Positions 9,488-18,169 of a DNA stretch of 64,000 nucleotides are shown piece after piece. Position numbers and translations under genes: made by a program. Within the stretch, counting starts at the first letter, position 1; each line of letters starts with the position of its first letter. Source of the DNA: Dehalococcoidia bacterium (GTDB lineage: Bacteria > Chloroflexota > Dehalococcoidia > Lucifugimonadales > Australimonadaceae); the NCBI GenBank assembly GCA_022820645.1, contig JAJEFD010000009.1, positions 62,001 to 126,000 of the forward strand. The letters are read 5' to 3'. The notes under the pieces are model-generated. The model was given only the letters and a program-made list of their open reading frames with translations. It was not told the DNA's origin and ran no database searches.

Positions 9488-9658
9488 GGTTCCTCCCATC
9501 GCATCGCATGCCTCCAGGCCTTGGAACCCTGACAGCCTTCGGCTGATCTACGAGCCTAGCTTCCACACACGACGTATCATACGCTTGCGAGAGCCGGAGG
9601 CGTCGCGAGCATTCTCGTGGGCGGCAGTCGTCTTGCAGCGATTTGTAAGGAGGGACTC

Positions 9659-10762
9659 ATGACCAACGAACGAAACGATGCCTGGACGTTGACCCCCTTC
9701 GAGCGGTGGGTGCAGGACGAAGGCCTGAAGATCATCACTCAGCATACGGTCCCCAGCGTGTTCACCGAGGAGCTCGCGCCCTGGGAGCGCACAGGCTGCG
9801 ACGCCGCATTGCTCGATCTGACGCACCATCCGTCCGAGGAGCGCCTCGTGCAGAACCAGGGAGGCATCCGCTACCTGATCGAGATCCCGCCGGGCGGCAC
9901 GCTCAACCTCGAACGTCACATGTACGAGGAGATCTTCTACGTGCTCACCGGGCGCGGGGCAACAACTCTCTGGTACGACGGAACGCCCCGGCAGACGTTC
10001 GAGTGGCACGCGGACAGCGCCTTCGCGATACCGCTCAACGCGTGGCACGAACTGCACAACGGAAGCGGCACGGACCCCGTGCGTCTGTACGCAGCCACCA
10101 ACATGCCGCACGTTTTCAACCTTTTCGCCAGCGCCGACTTCGTGTTCAACACGCCGAAGGCATTCCCCGACCGCTTCGACCCGAGCGACGAGATGTACTT
10201 CAGCGGTCAGACCGTCCGCGTCGCCGACCGCCTGATGGCCGCGAACTTCATCCCCAGCATCACGCACATGTCGCTTGACCAGTGGTCCTACCGGGGGCCG
10301 GGCTCCAACATGTACGTCATCATGGCCGGGGGACGCTACGTCTGTCACGTCTCCGAGTTCCCCACCGCTTCGTACAAGAAGGGACACGGCTTCGGGATGG
10401 CGTATGAGGACCCCAGCAGGGGGCAGACGACGGACGTCAGCTACCTCTTTCTCACCGGAGAGGGGTACGACCTTCAGTGGCCTCCGGGAGTCTTGCCGGG
10501 GCCGGACGCAGAGTGGTCGCGGATCGAGTTCAAGCCGGGCTCGCTGATGTCGAACGGGCACGGTGGTCATCAGCACTTCAACGTCAGCGATGAACCGGCG
10601 CGCTACCTCGTCCTGCGGGAAGGGAATCCCGGGTTCACAGGCAGTGGAAGGAGGGCCGGGGCGGGCCAGGGACAGATCGAGTTCGAAGACGAAGATCCAC
10701 GCATCCGTGAGCTCTTCGAGCAGGAATGCGCCGCCTGGCGCGCGAGGACCACAACCCAGTAG
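9659..10762 (+). CDS. Bicupin domain protein
   Basis: 367 residues from ATG 9659 (MTNERNDAW), directly behind AAGGAGGGA; the frame extends 14 codons upstream without a ribosome site. An N-terminal cupin (about 80-145) has PPGGTLNLERHMYEEIFYVLTGRG, the usual cupin strand pair with one His and a Glu. A C-terminal cupin (about 210-320) ends with a His-rich strand, NGHGGHQHFN. Cupins here may be metal dioxygenases or isomerases (gentisate-dioxygenase-like) or non-catalytic binding proteins. It is paired with the aldolase-like gene 14 bases downstream. A distant relative sits at 26622-27827, also next to oxygenase genes. Confidence 0.8.
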   Translation: MTNERNDAWTLTPFERWVQDEGLKIITQHTVPSVFTEELAPWERTGCDAALLDLTHHPSEERLVQNQGGIRYLIEIPPGGTLNLERHMYEEIFYVLTGRGATTLWYDGTPRQTFEWHADSAFAIPLNAWHELHNGSGTDPVRLYAATNMPHVFNLFASADFVFNTPKAFPDRFDPSDEMYFSGQTVRVADRLMAANFIPSITHMSLDQWSYRGPGSNMYVIMAGGRYVCHVSEFPTASYKKGHGFGMAYEDPSRGQTTDVSYLFLTGEGYDLQWPPGVLPGPDAEWSRIEFKPGSLMSNGHGGHQHFNVSDEPARYLVLREGNPGFTGSGRRAGAGQGQIEFEDEDPRIRELFEQECAAWRARTTTQ

Positions 10763-10776
10763 AAGGAGGGAACCCC

Positions 10777-11571
10777 ATGACACAGGCAGCATCCAGCCAG
10801 CCAAGTGTTGACGAGCTACGAGAGAAGGTTGCGCTCGCGTGTCAGATACTGGCGCAGCACGGCCTCGTGAAAGGTTCGACGGGTCACGTCAGCACCCGCG
10901 AACCCGGCACCGACAACATCCTCGTGCGGGGTCGGCCTCAGAGTGACAGAGGGCTGCGTTTCGCCGAGCCGACGAGCATTATGCGCGTGGACCTCGAAGG
11001 GCAGCCCGTCGGAGACAACGGCGGCGTCAATCGCGTCAGCGAGATCTACCTCCACACCGACCTCTACAAGTACCGCCCGGACGTCAACGCGGTGATCCAC
11101 GCGCATCCTCCCGGCGTCCTGCTCTGCACCATGAACAGGGTAGAACTGCGGCCCATCTTCAGCGGCTACGAGCCGGGCGCGATGCGCATCGCGCTGAACA
11201 ACGAGGCTCCCCTCTACGACCGCTCGATCACGCTGCAGACGCCTGAGGAGACCGGGCCGTTCCTCGACCTCATGGCACACCACAACATGGTGATGATGCG
11301 CGGCCATGGCATCGTCGTCGCAGGGAGGACGGTGGAGCAGGCGGTCTCTCGTGCCCTGGCGCTCGAGAACCTTGCGCGTATCAACTGGCTTGCGCACCTC
11401 GGCGGCGGCGCGCCCGACATCTCCGACGAGGACAAGGCGGAATGGCGGCGCCGCAGCCGGAACCCTTCCCGTGCAGACCGCGAAGGCGGCGGTTGGACCG
11501 GGCTGGTCGCCATCCTCGAGCACGGCGCCCTGCGCGCCGATGCCATCGGCTTGGGAGCGCATTTCGGGTAA
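10777..11571 (+). CDS. Class II aldolase/adducin family protein, possible hydroxyaryl carboxylate decarboxylase
   Basis: 264 residues from ATG 10777 behind GAAGGAGG; upstream in-frame codons overlap the cupin gene and lack a site. Family landmarks: KGSTGHVSTREP near residue 31, the zinc motif VIHAHPPG (His-x-His) and MMRGHGIVV supplying the third His. The family includes fuculose- and ribulose-phosphate aldolases/epimerases and, from established work on Gram-positive phthalate degraders, the 3,4-dihydroxyphthalate decarboxylase PhtC. In this context a decarboxylase or retro-aldol enzyme of ring catabolism is plausible. The 3' end faces a gene on the other strand 16 bases away. Confidence 0.85.
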   Translation: MTQAASSQPSVDELREKVALACQILAQHGLVKGSTGHVSTREPGTDNILVRGRPQSDRGLRFAEPTSIMRVDLEGQPVGDNGGVNRVSEIYLHTDLYKYRPDVNAVIHAHPPGVLLCTMNRVELRPIFSGYEPGAMRIALNNEAPLYDRSITLQTPEETGPFLDLMAHHNMVMMRGHGIVVAGRTVEQAVSRALALENLARINWLAHLGGGAPDISDEDKAEWRRRSRNPSRADREGGGWTGLVAILEHGALRADAIGLGAHFG

Positions 11572-11587
11572 GGCCCAAGCAGCCAGC

Positions 11588-12526
11588 CTATTCGAGGTCG
11601 AGCGTACCGGGTGCGAAGAGGCTGTCGACGTCCATCGGCTCTGGGATAATGTGCTGGTCGACGTCTATCCGGACCATCGCCTCCATCGCTGTGCGGTTCT
11701 TCGCCATGCCCATCGGGAACGGGTCTCCGCCGACGAGCTCCCGGTTGCGTATGGCCTGAAGGTCGCGGTGTCCCGGATCGGCGATGCTCGATAGTGAGTC
11801 AACGTACAGGTCCTTCGACGCGGCGAAAGCCCTGAACATCGCCGGAGCCACCCACGGGTGCTCTCGCAGCACCTCGTCCTTGATAGTCATGACGTGTCCT
11901 ATCGGATAGACGCCCGTCCTCCTGAAGAACCCGAGGCCTACTTCGTTCGCTTCCTCTTCGGTGAACAGCAGACGGATGTCGCCTTCCGGCTTGACCGCGA
12001 GTTGAAGCCCCGCATCGAGCTCACCGTCCGCCAGCATCCGTTCCAGCGTCTTATCCGGAGCGATCTGCGTGACGTTCGACGGATTGACGTACTGCGCCAC
12101 GTGGGCGTCCTCGCTCACCGAGTACCGGATAGAGTCCGTGTCGACACCGAACTCGTAGTTGAGCAGGGCGCGGCACTGGGTGGTGTTCGTCACTGTGTAG
12201 GAGCGAAGCCCTATCCGCTTGCCTTCCAAATCCTTGGGACTCTTGATGCCCGACCGGACAGTGTAGGAGATGGGGCTCATGGTCACGTCCCGGTTGGAGA
12301 AGATGGGGATACCGGTGATGGGGACCCCGAACCACTTCGCCGCGACGAAGGTCGTCAGCGCCACTTCGGCGACATCGAACTCGAGGTCCCGCACCATCCG
12401 GCGGTACGTGTTCGGGCTGGCTTGAACGTGCTCCAGTTCGATGCCTTCCGGCTTGACCCGCCCGTCCTTCAGTCCATCCCACTGACCGTGAGGAAAGGTG
12501 GCGGTCTTCAGTCGCAGGTCTGCCAT
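11588..12526 (-). CDS. 4,5-dihydroxyphthalate decarboxylase-like (periplasmic-binding-protein fold) protein
   Basis: 312 residues, no signal peptide, so cytoplasmic. Starts KTATFPHGQWDGLKDGRV; contains MVRDLEFDVAEVALTTFV, GLRSYTVTNTTQCRALLNYEFGV and RRTGVYPIGHVMTIKDEV, all matching the Pht5 family, which uses a type-2 binding-protein fold as an enzyme. Paralogue of the adjacent gene (12533-13474, six bases away) but with Gln/Cys where most family members have Trp-x-Arg in the TTGxW segment. It may be the second subunit of a heteromer, or a decarboxylase for a different hydroxylated acid. Confidence 0.8.
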   Translation of the reverse strand: MADLRLKTATFPHGQWDGLKDGRVKPEGIELEHVQASPNTYRRMVRDLEFDVAEVALTTFVAAKWFGVPITGIPIFSNRDVTMSPISYTVRSGIKSPKDLEGKRIGLRSYTVTNTTQCRALLNYEFGVDTDSIRYSVSEDAHVAQYVNPSNVTQIAPDKTLERMLADGELDAGLQLAVKPEGDIRLLFTEEEANEVGLGFFRRTGVYPIGHVMTIKDEVLREHPWVAPAMFRAFAASKDLYVDSLSSIADPGHRDLQAIRNRELVGGDPFPMGMAKNRTAMEAMVRIDVDQHIIPEPMDVDSLFAPGTLDLE

Positions 12527-12532
12527 GGCTTC

Positions 12533-13474
12533 CTACCCTTCCAACGCTCGCGTGCTCGGCTCGAACGCTTCTTCCGGAGATATGGCCTCCGGGATGATCT
12601 GCTGGTCGACCGTGAAACCGATGAAGGTCTCCAAGGATGCCCTATTGGCCTCGACCCCGAATGGCAGGGGGTCTCCCCCGAGGATCCCGTGCATATCTCT
12701 GGCGCGCGCGTCTTCATTTGCCAGCGCTGGCGCTGTGTCGAGTGTGGGAAGGAACTGCTCTTTCGCCTGCTTGAACAGCCTGAACAGTTCGACGGCAAGC
12801 CCGGGGTTGGCTGCCAGATGTTCGTTGCGGACGACCAGCGTGTGGTTGATCGGATAGACGCCGGTCGCGCGCAGCCACGAGATGCCTGCCTCGCGGGCGT
12901 TCGGGATCAGCGGAGCGAAGCCGGCTTCTGCCGATGGCGCCACGCCGATGGCTGCGTCGATCTCCCCGTCGCTCAGCAGGTCCGCAAGGCTGCGGTCGAA
13001 CGGCGCTGACTCGACGTTCGGCGGGGCCTGGTATTCGGCAACGTGCTCGTCGCTGTTGATGACCCACGTGACCTCATCAAGGTTGACGCCGTACTCCGAC
13101 TGGAGGATGCCGCGATTCCAGACGCCGGTGGTCACCGTGTAGGCGCGCACGCCCACCCTTCGCCCGTGGATGTCCGCCGGGGTACGGATCCCGGACTTGA
13201 CGTTGTAGACGATCGAGCCGTGGTGCAGGGCCCGGACGAGAAAGACGGGCAACGCAGTGATCGGTTTGCCGTGGGCCCGAGCGCAGAGATAGGTGGAGAG
13301 CGCCATCTCCGAGACGTCGAACTCGAGGTCGCGAATCATGCGGCGGAAGGCATTGATGATGTTCGGCACCTCGACGTGCTCGAACTCTACCCACTCGGAG
13401 GTGACGGTTCCGTCCTTGAGCGGACGCGTGTGCCCGTAATCGCCCGTTGCCATCTTCAACGAAAGAGGCGGCAT
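12533..13474 (-). CDS. 4,5-dihydroxyphthalate decarboxylase-like protein
   Basis: 313 residues from ATG 13474 (MPPLSLKMATGDYGHTRPL), preceded by ACAGGAGAT; a longer frame to 13543 would overlap the upstream oxygenase gene and lacks a ribosome site. Pht5-type landmarks: GDYGHTRPLKDG, MIRDLEFDVSEMALSTYL, VGVRAYTVTTGVWNRGIL, SEYGV and ATGVYPINHTLV. The family decarboxylates 4,5-dihydroxyphthalate to protocatechuate. The gene begins 47 bases after a Rieske oxygenase ends, so ring hydroxylation and decarboxylation are probably coexpressed. No signal peptide, which argues against a transport role despite the binding-protein fold. Confidence 0.85.
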   Translation of the reverse strand: MPPLSLKMATGDYGHTRPLKDGTVTSEWVEFEHVEVPNIINAFRRMIRDLEFDVSEMALSTYLCARAHGKPITALPVFLVRALHHGSIVYNVKSGIRTPADIHGRRVGVRAYTVTTGVWNRGILQSEYGVNLDEVTWVINSDEHVAEYQAPPNVESAPFDRSLADLLSDGEIDAAIGVAPSAEAGFAPLIPNAREAGISWLRATGVYPINHTLVVRNEHLAANPGLAVELFRLFKQAKEQFLPTLDTAPALANEDARARDMHGILGGDPLPFGVEANRASLETFIGFTVDQQIIPEAISPEEAFEPSTRALEG

Positions 13475-13521
13475 CGTCGGTTCATCTCCTGTAACGCGAG
13501 TCGCGGTCCGGACGGGGAGCG

Positions 13522-14742
13522 CTAGGAGTCCCTCTCGTTCCATTGGAAGGGGCCGCGCACTCCGGCGGGCATGGCCACAGACTCCAACACGGAGTCGTCA
13601 CGCCTCCCTTCCAACCGCAGCGACTCGTCCAGATTGGTGTCGATGATCGGGTGGTCCGGGTCGCGTATCACTCCTTTGGGGTCTTCGCCCGCCTGCACCT
13701 TCATGATGTTGTCTCGCAACACCCTTCGCAGGAGAGCGATACCCTTGTCGGAGTAGCTCAGATGCTCCCTCGTCCGGTCAGCGATGGGGCCCTGTGTCTC
13801 CCACGCCATGTGGTCTTCAGGCTGGGCAGTATGTCCTTTGAGCCAGGGCGGTCTCAGTTCGAAGCGAGTGAAGGGGTGCAGCGCGTCCGCCGGAGACTTG
13901 AACGGGGCGACGTACTCCACTTCGGGCTCGTCGTCGGCCGGTTCGCTCCCATCGGCTGTTGGGTAGAAGTCGATGATGAATATCTGTGTATGCGTATCAT
14001 CGACGGGGACCCGTATCTGCGTCTCTCTGAAGTGCCTCAGGATGTTCGGGAAGAGCAACGGGTGCTCATCGACGACTCCGCTCTTGAGAACGCGCTTCTT
14101 CATCAGTCCGTACGGAAGCTCGTAGAAGTCGAACTGCGCGACATCGTCGATAGTGCCGCGGGTGGTGCTGACGACCTTGCGGAACCCCTGGTGCAGGATG
14201 TGCGCGTGCGCGGGGTCCATCGAGTTCTCCGTGGGCTGGAGCCAGTTGCAGTCCAGCATGGGTTGCACCCAGATCTTGCGCGTGCCGTCGCGCCTCGCCC
14301 ATACGTCGAACTTCGGGATGACCGGTGCGGGAAGGGGCCCCAGGTACGCCCAGTAGAGGCCTACCATCTCCTGAACGGGGTACGCCTGCTGCTTCACCGA
14401 GTGGATGATCGCCTCGTTCCGCTCCGGCGGGGTTTCGAGGACGTTCCCTTCCGTGTCATACAGCCAGCCGTGGTAGGCACAGGCGATGCCGCGTTCCTCG
14501 ACACGCCCGTAGACGAGTGACGCGCTGCGGTGCGCGCAATGGTCCGCAAGAAGCCCCACGCGGCCTGACCTGTCACGGAACAGGACCAGGTCTTCGCCCA
14601 GCAGCCGTACGAACCTCGTCGGCTGTTCGTCCGTGAGTTCTCGCGCGACCGCGATAGGGTGCCAGTAGCGCCGCAGCAACTCACCCGCAGGCTGGCCTGG
14701 CCCCACGAGCGTCAGCAGGTCATTTATCTCCTGCGTTTCCAT
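13522..14742 (-). CDS. Rieske non-haem iron oxygenase, second subtype
   Basis: 406 residues, METQEINDLLTLVGPGQPAG start behind GGGGGAG. Rieske ligands Cys69, His71, Cys88, His91 (CAYHGWLYD). The catalytic region reads NWLQPTENSMDPAHAHILH, with Asp, His and His conserved. Same subtype as the enzyme at 6854-8095. First gene of a three-gene unit with the two decarboxylase-like genes. A hairpin at 14772-14800 separates it from the preceding lipoprotein gene, so it probably has its own promoter, although none stands out in the short gap. Confidence 0.92.
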   Translation of the reverse strand: METQEINDLLTLVGPGQPAGELLRRYWHPIAVARELTDEQPTRFVRLLGEDLVLFRDRSGRVGLLADHCAHRSASLVYGRVEERGIACAYHGWLYDTEGNVLETPPERNEAIIHSVKQQAYPVQEMVGLYWAYLGPLPAPVIPKFDVWARRDGTRKIWVQPMLDCNWLQPTENSMDPAHAHILHQGFRKVVSTTRGTIDDVAQFDFYELPYGLMKKRVLKSGVVDEHPLLFPNILRHFRETQIRVPVDDTHTQIFIIDFYPTADGSEPADDEPEVEYVAPFKSPADALHPFTRFELRPPWLKGHTAQPEDHMAWETQGPIADRTREHLSYSDKGIALLRRVLRDNIMKVQAGEDPKGVIRDPDHPIIDTNLDESLRLEGRRDDSVLESVAMPAGVRGPFQWNERDS

Positions 14743-14771
14743 AGCTCCCCCGCGTCAGCCTGCGTCGTTGT

Positions 14772-14800
14772 GCGGAGCGGCAGCACTGCCGCCGCTCCGC
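14772..14800 (-). terminator. Hairpin terminator-like element
   Basis: A perfect 10-base inverted repeat, GCGGAGCGGC (772-781) and GCCGCTCCGC (791-800), with a nine-base loop, begins seven bases past the stop codon of the repeat lipoprotein gene. No T-run follows on the minus strand, so it may stall rather than fully terminate, or stabilise the mRNA end. Confidence 0.5.
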
Positions 14801-14806
14801 TGAGGG

Positions 14807-16111
14807 TTACTGAACGATGATGAAGAAGTTGCCCTTGGTGTGCTCGGGGTCTGAAGAGTCGTAGAGGCGGAAGACGCCGGGCTCGGGGAATTCGAGCTCG
14901 ATGCCGGGGCTGACGTCCTCGCCTGGGGGCACCGCGACGTCCAGGCCGATCTCGTCGATGGTGACGTTGTAAGTGGCCGCGTTGCCGCTGCTGCCGGTGA
15001 GCCCGTCCGGGAGAACGATCTTGTCCCCGGCATTCAGGGCGATGCGGATGTCGCCGACCTCGTCGGTGCGGACACGCTGTTCGACGTCGTAGCCCCAGTA
15101 CGCAGTGGCGCCTATGCGGAGCTCCCACACGTCGTCGCGCACCCTGAGCTCGTCGAGCTCGTACGTGGCCGGCTGACCGGTCGGTGGGGTGGCGACGATG
15201 ATGAAGAAGTTGCCCTTGGTGTGTTCGGGGTCAGAGGAATCGTAGAGGCGGTAGACGCCGGGATCGGGGAATTCGAGCTCGATGCCGGGGCTGACGTCCT
15301 CGCCCGGCGGCACTGCAACGTCCAGCCCGATCTCGTCGATGGTGACGTTGTAGGTGGCCGCGTTGCCGCTGCTGCCGGTGAGGCCGTCCGGGAAGACGAT
15401 CTTGTCCCCGGCATTCAGGAATATGCGGATGTCTCCGACCTCGTCGGTGCGTACGCGTTGCTCGGCTTCGTAGCCCCAGAGGGCTTCCGTGCCCGTGCGA
15501 AGCTCCCACACGTCGTCGCGCACGCGGATCTCGTCGAGGATGTACGTTACGGGTGTGTATGCGGTGAGGTCGACGTCGCCGACGGCGAAGAACGCCCTGC
15601 CGTGATTGTGTGCGTCCTTGATCGCGTAGATGCCCTCGTCGTGGAACGTGAACTTCCAATTGGTCACCGGCCCGCCGGCATCGATCTCATGAAGCGGGAA
15701 ACCGACGAACAGGTCGGGGATGCCGAACTGGTGGCGCTCGACGGCGTCCGCGCTCTGGCGGATGTCCCTGACGAAGACCTTGTCGCCTGCGTCGAGCCAG
15801 ATCGCCCATCCGTCGCCTTCGGTGGAGCGGGCGACTTCTCCCGCCTCGAATCCGCCCCCCGCCTCAGGGCCCATCGTGAGGACGATGTCCTTGTCCTCGA
15901 ACACGATCGACTCGATAACGAGCGCGCCTGCGGCAGGGTCGGGTGTGGGCGTCGGTGTAGGGGGAGGAACCGGGGTTGGCGTAGCGGTCGGTGCCGGGGT
16001 AGGAGTGGCCGTTGGGACCGGGGTTGCCGTGGGGTCTGCCTGGCATGCCGCCAGCAGGGACAGGAGGATGACTGGGAGCAGTACCAGCCCTGTGCGCTTG
16101 AGAGTGAGCAT
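14807..16111 (-). CDS. Lipoprotein with Thr-Pro linker and duplicated 127-residue unit
   Basis: 434 residues from ATG 16111, nine bases after GGAGG. Signal peptide with lipobox LLAAC (Cys23), then a Pro/Thr linker (about 28-62). The C-terminal part carries two nearly identical 127-residue units in tandem (DELRVRDDVWELR through HTKGNFFIIV), and a more diverged related unit precedes them (HDEGIYAIKD, FFAV). Each unit looks like an all-beta cupredoxin-like domain: a hydrophobic strand, the phrase GDKIVLPDG, and PGVYRLYDSSDPEHTKGNF at the end. The copper ligands of true cupredoxins were not identified. Third gene after the iron-type binding protein and permease; may help capture the transported solute. 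Confidence 0.8.
   Translation of the reverse strand: MLTLKRTGLVLLPVILLSLLAACQADPTATPVPTATPTPAPTATPTPVPPPTPTPTPDPAAGALVIESIVFEDKDIVLTMGPEAGGGFEAGEVARSTEGDGWAIWLDAGDKVFVRDIRQSADAVERHQFGIPDLFVGFPLHEIDAGGPVTNWKFTFHDEGIYAIKDAHNHGRAFFAVGDVDLTAYTPVTYILDEIRVRDDVWELRTGTEALWGYEAEQRVRTDEVGDIRIFLNAGDKIVFPDGLTGSSGNAATYNVTIDEIGLDVAVPPGEDVSPGIELEFPDPGVYRLYDSSDPEHTKGNFFIIVATPPTGQPATYELDELRVRDDVWELRIGATAYWGYDVEQRVRTDEVGDIRIALNAGDKIVLPDGLTGSSGNAATYNVTIDEIGLDVAVPPGEDVSPGIELEFPEPGVFRLYDSSDPEHTKGNFFIIVQ
14816..15577 (-). repeat. 381-bp tandem duplication inside a lipoprotein gene
   Basis: The sequence from 14816 recurs from 15197 with an offset of exactly 381 bases (127 codons) and very few differences, mostly synonymous-looking. 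The near identity indicates a recent duplication or ongoing gene conversion between the copies. Confidence 0.85.
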
Positions 16112-16276
16112 CCGACGACCTCCAACCCGGCGAATGGATAGGCCTCGGGGCGCCCTGGAGTCGATTGAGGCGCAGATAGGGCGCCGACGACGCGCGATCA
16201 GATTTCCAGCGAGTCTAGTGAAGCGGATTTCCTTTGACAAGGCTGACGGTTTGCCGGTGAGTTTCATGATGGCCTC

Positions 16277-18094
16277 CTAGACATTCGGGGCTGGTGCAGT
16301 CGATGAAGTGGGAGTCTCGGTCACGCCAAACCTGCGTGCGACCTTCATGTCCTGCCGCAGGCCCAGCTTCAGGGCGTAGTGACGCCCGATGAGAGCGAGA
16401 ACCAGGGTGTAAACCATGATTACGAGACTGATGATTCCGGCGTTCTCGGTCCTGCCGAGTTCGGGAGAGGCCCACTCCAGCCCGATGATGGAGAGGGTCA
16501 GGGTGTCGCGTGAGGCAAGGAGGATGATGCTCGACGTAGTGGATGCCGCGCTGATGAAGTTGAGCATCCCGATCAGGACCATGGTGGGCATAAGGAGCGG
16601 GATGACGATCCTGAAGTAGGTCCTGAACCAGTTGGCGCCCGCCACGCGTCCGGCTTCCTCCACGTCGCCCCCGAGTTGCACCATAACGCCCTTGAAGATG
16701 TTGGTCCCGGTGGTATTCCCGGATATGAGCACCACCAGGATCAGCGCCCAGATGGAGCCGTACAGGAACTGGAGTCCGGGGACGGAGAGGAACATCAGCA
16801 GGAGCCCCAGGCTGGAGATGATGCCGGGGAATACCGCCGATACCCAGATGGTGCCGTCCAGGATGCGCCTTCCCCGCCATTTCGTGCGAACGAGCATGTA
16901 CGCGATGAGGGAGAAGAGGATGGGGCTGCCGATGCCCGCGCTGAAGGCGAGGATGGTGGTCGTCCGCAAGCCCTTCAGGAAGAGGGGGTCGGTGAAGACG
17001 TCCACCCAGTGCTTGGTCGTCCACAGAGGGACCGCCTCGAAGAAGCCCACTCGCGACATGAAGCTGCCTACGATGATGACGAAGAAGGGCAGGGCCGTGA
17101 ACATCGCTATGAGCAGGATGATGCCGCCCAGGACCACCCACCGCCAGCGCCCGATGTCGATGAGCCCCGGCCTGAACTGGCTGGTGATGGTGGTGTAATG
17201 CCGTCGACTCACGACCCAGCGCTGCATCGGGAAGATGACCGCGATGATCACCATGGTGAGGCTGGCGAGGACGATGGCGTTCCCGTACTGCGGGATGAAC
17301 TGGGACGTCTGGTTGAAGATGAGGGTGGAGTAGACGAAGAAGCCCCAGCTTGCACCCAGGATCCATTCGGTCTCGAAACCGCTGAAGATGCGGAGGAGTT
17401 GGAGCGCGGTGACGAGGATAACGGGTGAGATCATGACCGGCAGCGTCACCTTGAAGATGGCGCCGAACTTGGACGCACCGGCAACGCGCGCGGCCTCTTC
17501 CAGCGCCTGGTCCATGTTTCGGAACGCCGGCGTGAGCAGGATGACGAAGTAGGAGACGCTGTCGGACTGGAGCTTGGTCCAGACGATGCCCCAGAAGCTG
17601 TAGATGTTGAACGGGCCTTCCTCGATGAACGGAAGCGCCTCGAGCGCCGTGTTGACCATGCCGATGTCCGGGTCGAGCAGCATGATCCAGCCAACGGTGT
17701 TCGCGAGGCTTGGGAAGACGAAGGAGATCCAGAAGAGGTACTCGAGTCCATGGGTCCAGGGGATATGGGTGCGAGCCAGAACCAGGGAGATGCCTATCGC
17801 CAGAGGGAAGCTGAATATGAAGTTGAGGAACCACAGGGTGAATGTGTTCCGTATCGCCTCGAAGATCCGGGGGTCCCTGAAAGACTCGAGCCAGTTGTCG
17901 AAGCCCCAGACTATGGGCGGGACGAGGAAGTCGTCCGCGACGTTGAAGCTGAGGACGAGCAGCAGGATGACAGGGAAAAGGAGATAGAAGCCGAGCACCA
18001 GGATGGTGACAGCCATCACCATGGTGCCGGTCTCCGACCGCAGTCGTGAAACCAGCCAGTTCGGGACGCCTGACCGAATCGGTATGGCGGCCAA
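16277..18094 (-). CDS. Iron(III)-type ABC transporter permease, two fused transmembrane domains
   Basis: 605 residues with about 12 membrane helices. Two permease halves each have an ATPase-coupling EAA loop: EEAARVAGASKFGAIFK in the first half and EEAGRVAGANWFRTYFR in the second. This double-length form is typical of FbpB/SfuB-like iron permeases. The start is TTG at 18094, seven bases after TGGAG; no ATG is well placed. It follows the binding protein gene by 75 bases. No ATP-binding subunit gene was found in the window, so the ATPase must be encoded elsewhere or shared. Confidence 0.88.
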   Translation of the reverse strand: MAAIPIRSGVPNWLVSRLRSETGTMVMAVTILVLGFYLLFPVILLLVLSFNVADDFLVPPIVWGFDNWLESFRDPRIFEAIRNTFTLWFLNFIFSFPLAIGISLVLARTHIPWTHGLEYLFWISFVFPSLANTVGWIMLLDPDIGMVNTALEALPFIEEGPFNIYSFWGIVWTKLQSDSVSYFVILLTPAFRNMDQALEEAARVAGASKFGAIFKVTLPVMISPVILVTALQLLRIFSGFETEWILGASWGFFVYSTLIFNQTSQFIPQYGNAIVLASLTMVIIAVIFPMQRWVVSRRHYTTITSQFRPGLIDIGRWRWVVLGGIILLIAMFTALPFFVIIVGSFMSRVGFFEAVPLWTTKHWVDVFTDPLFLKGLRTTTILAFSAGIGSPILFSLIAYMLVRTKWRGRRILDGTIWVSAVFPGIISSLGLLLMFLSVPGLQFLYGSIWALILVVLISGNTTGTNIFKGVMVQLGGDVEEAGRVAGANWFRTYFRIVIPLLMPTMVLIGMLNFISAASTTSSIILLASRDTLTLSIIGLEWASPELGRTENAGIISLVIMVYTLVLALIGRHYALKLGLRQDMKVARRFGVTETPTSSTAPAPNV

Positions 18095-18169
18095 TCGAAG
18101 CTCCAGTGTGGGATTGAGGCCGGCTCCGAGGGTCGCTGGGCGACCCCTGGAGCCGGCCTTCCATGCTGA

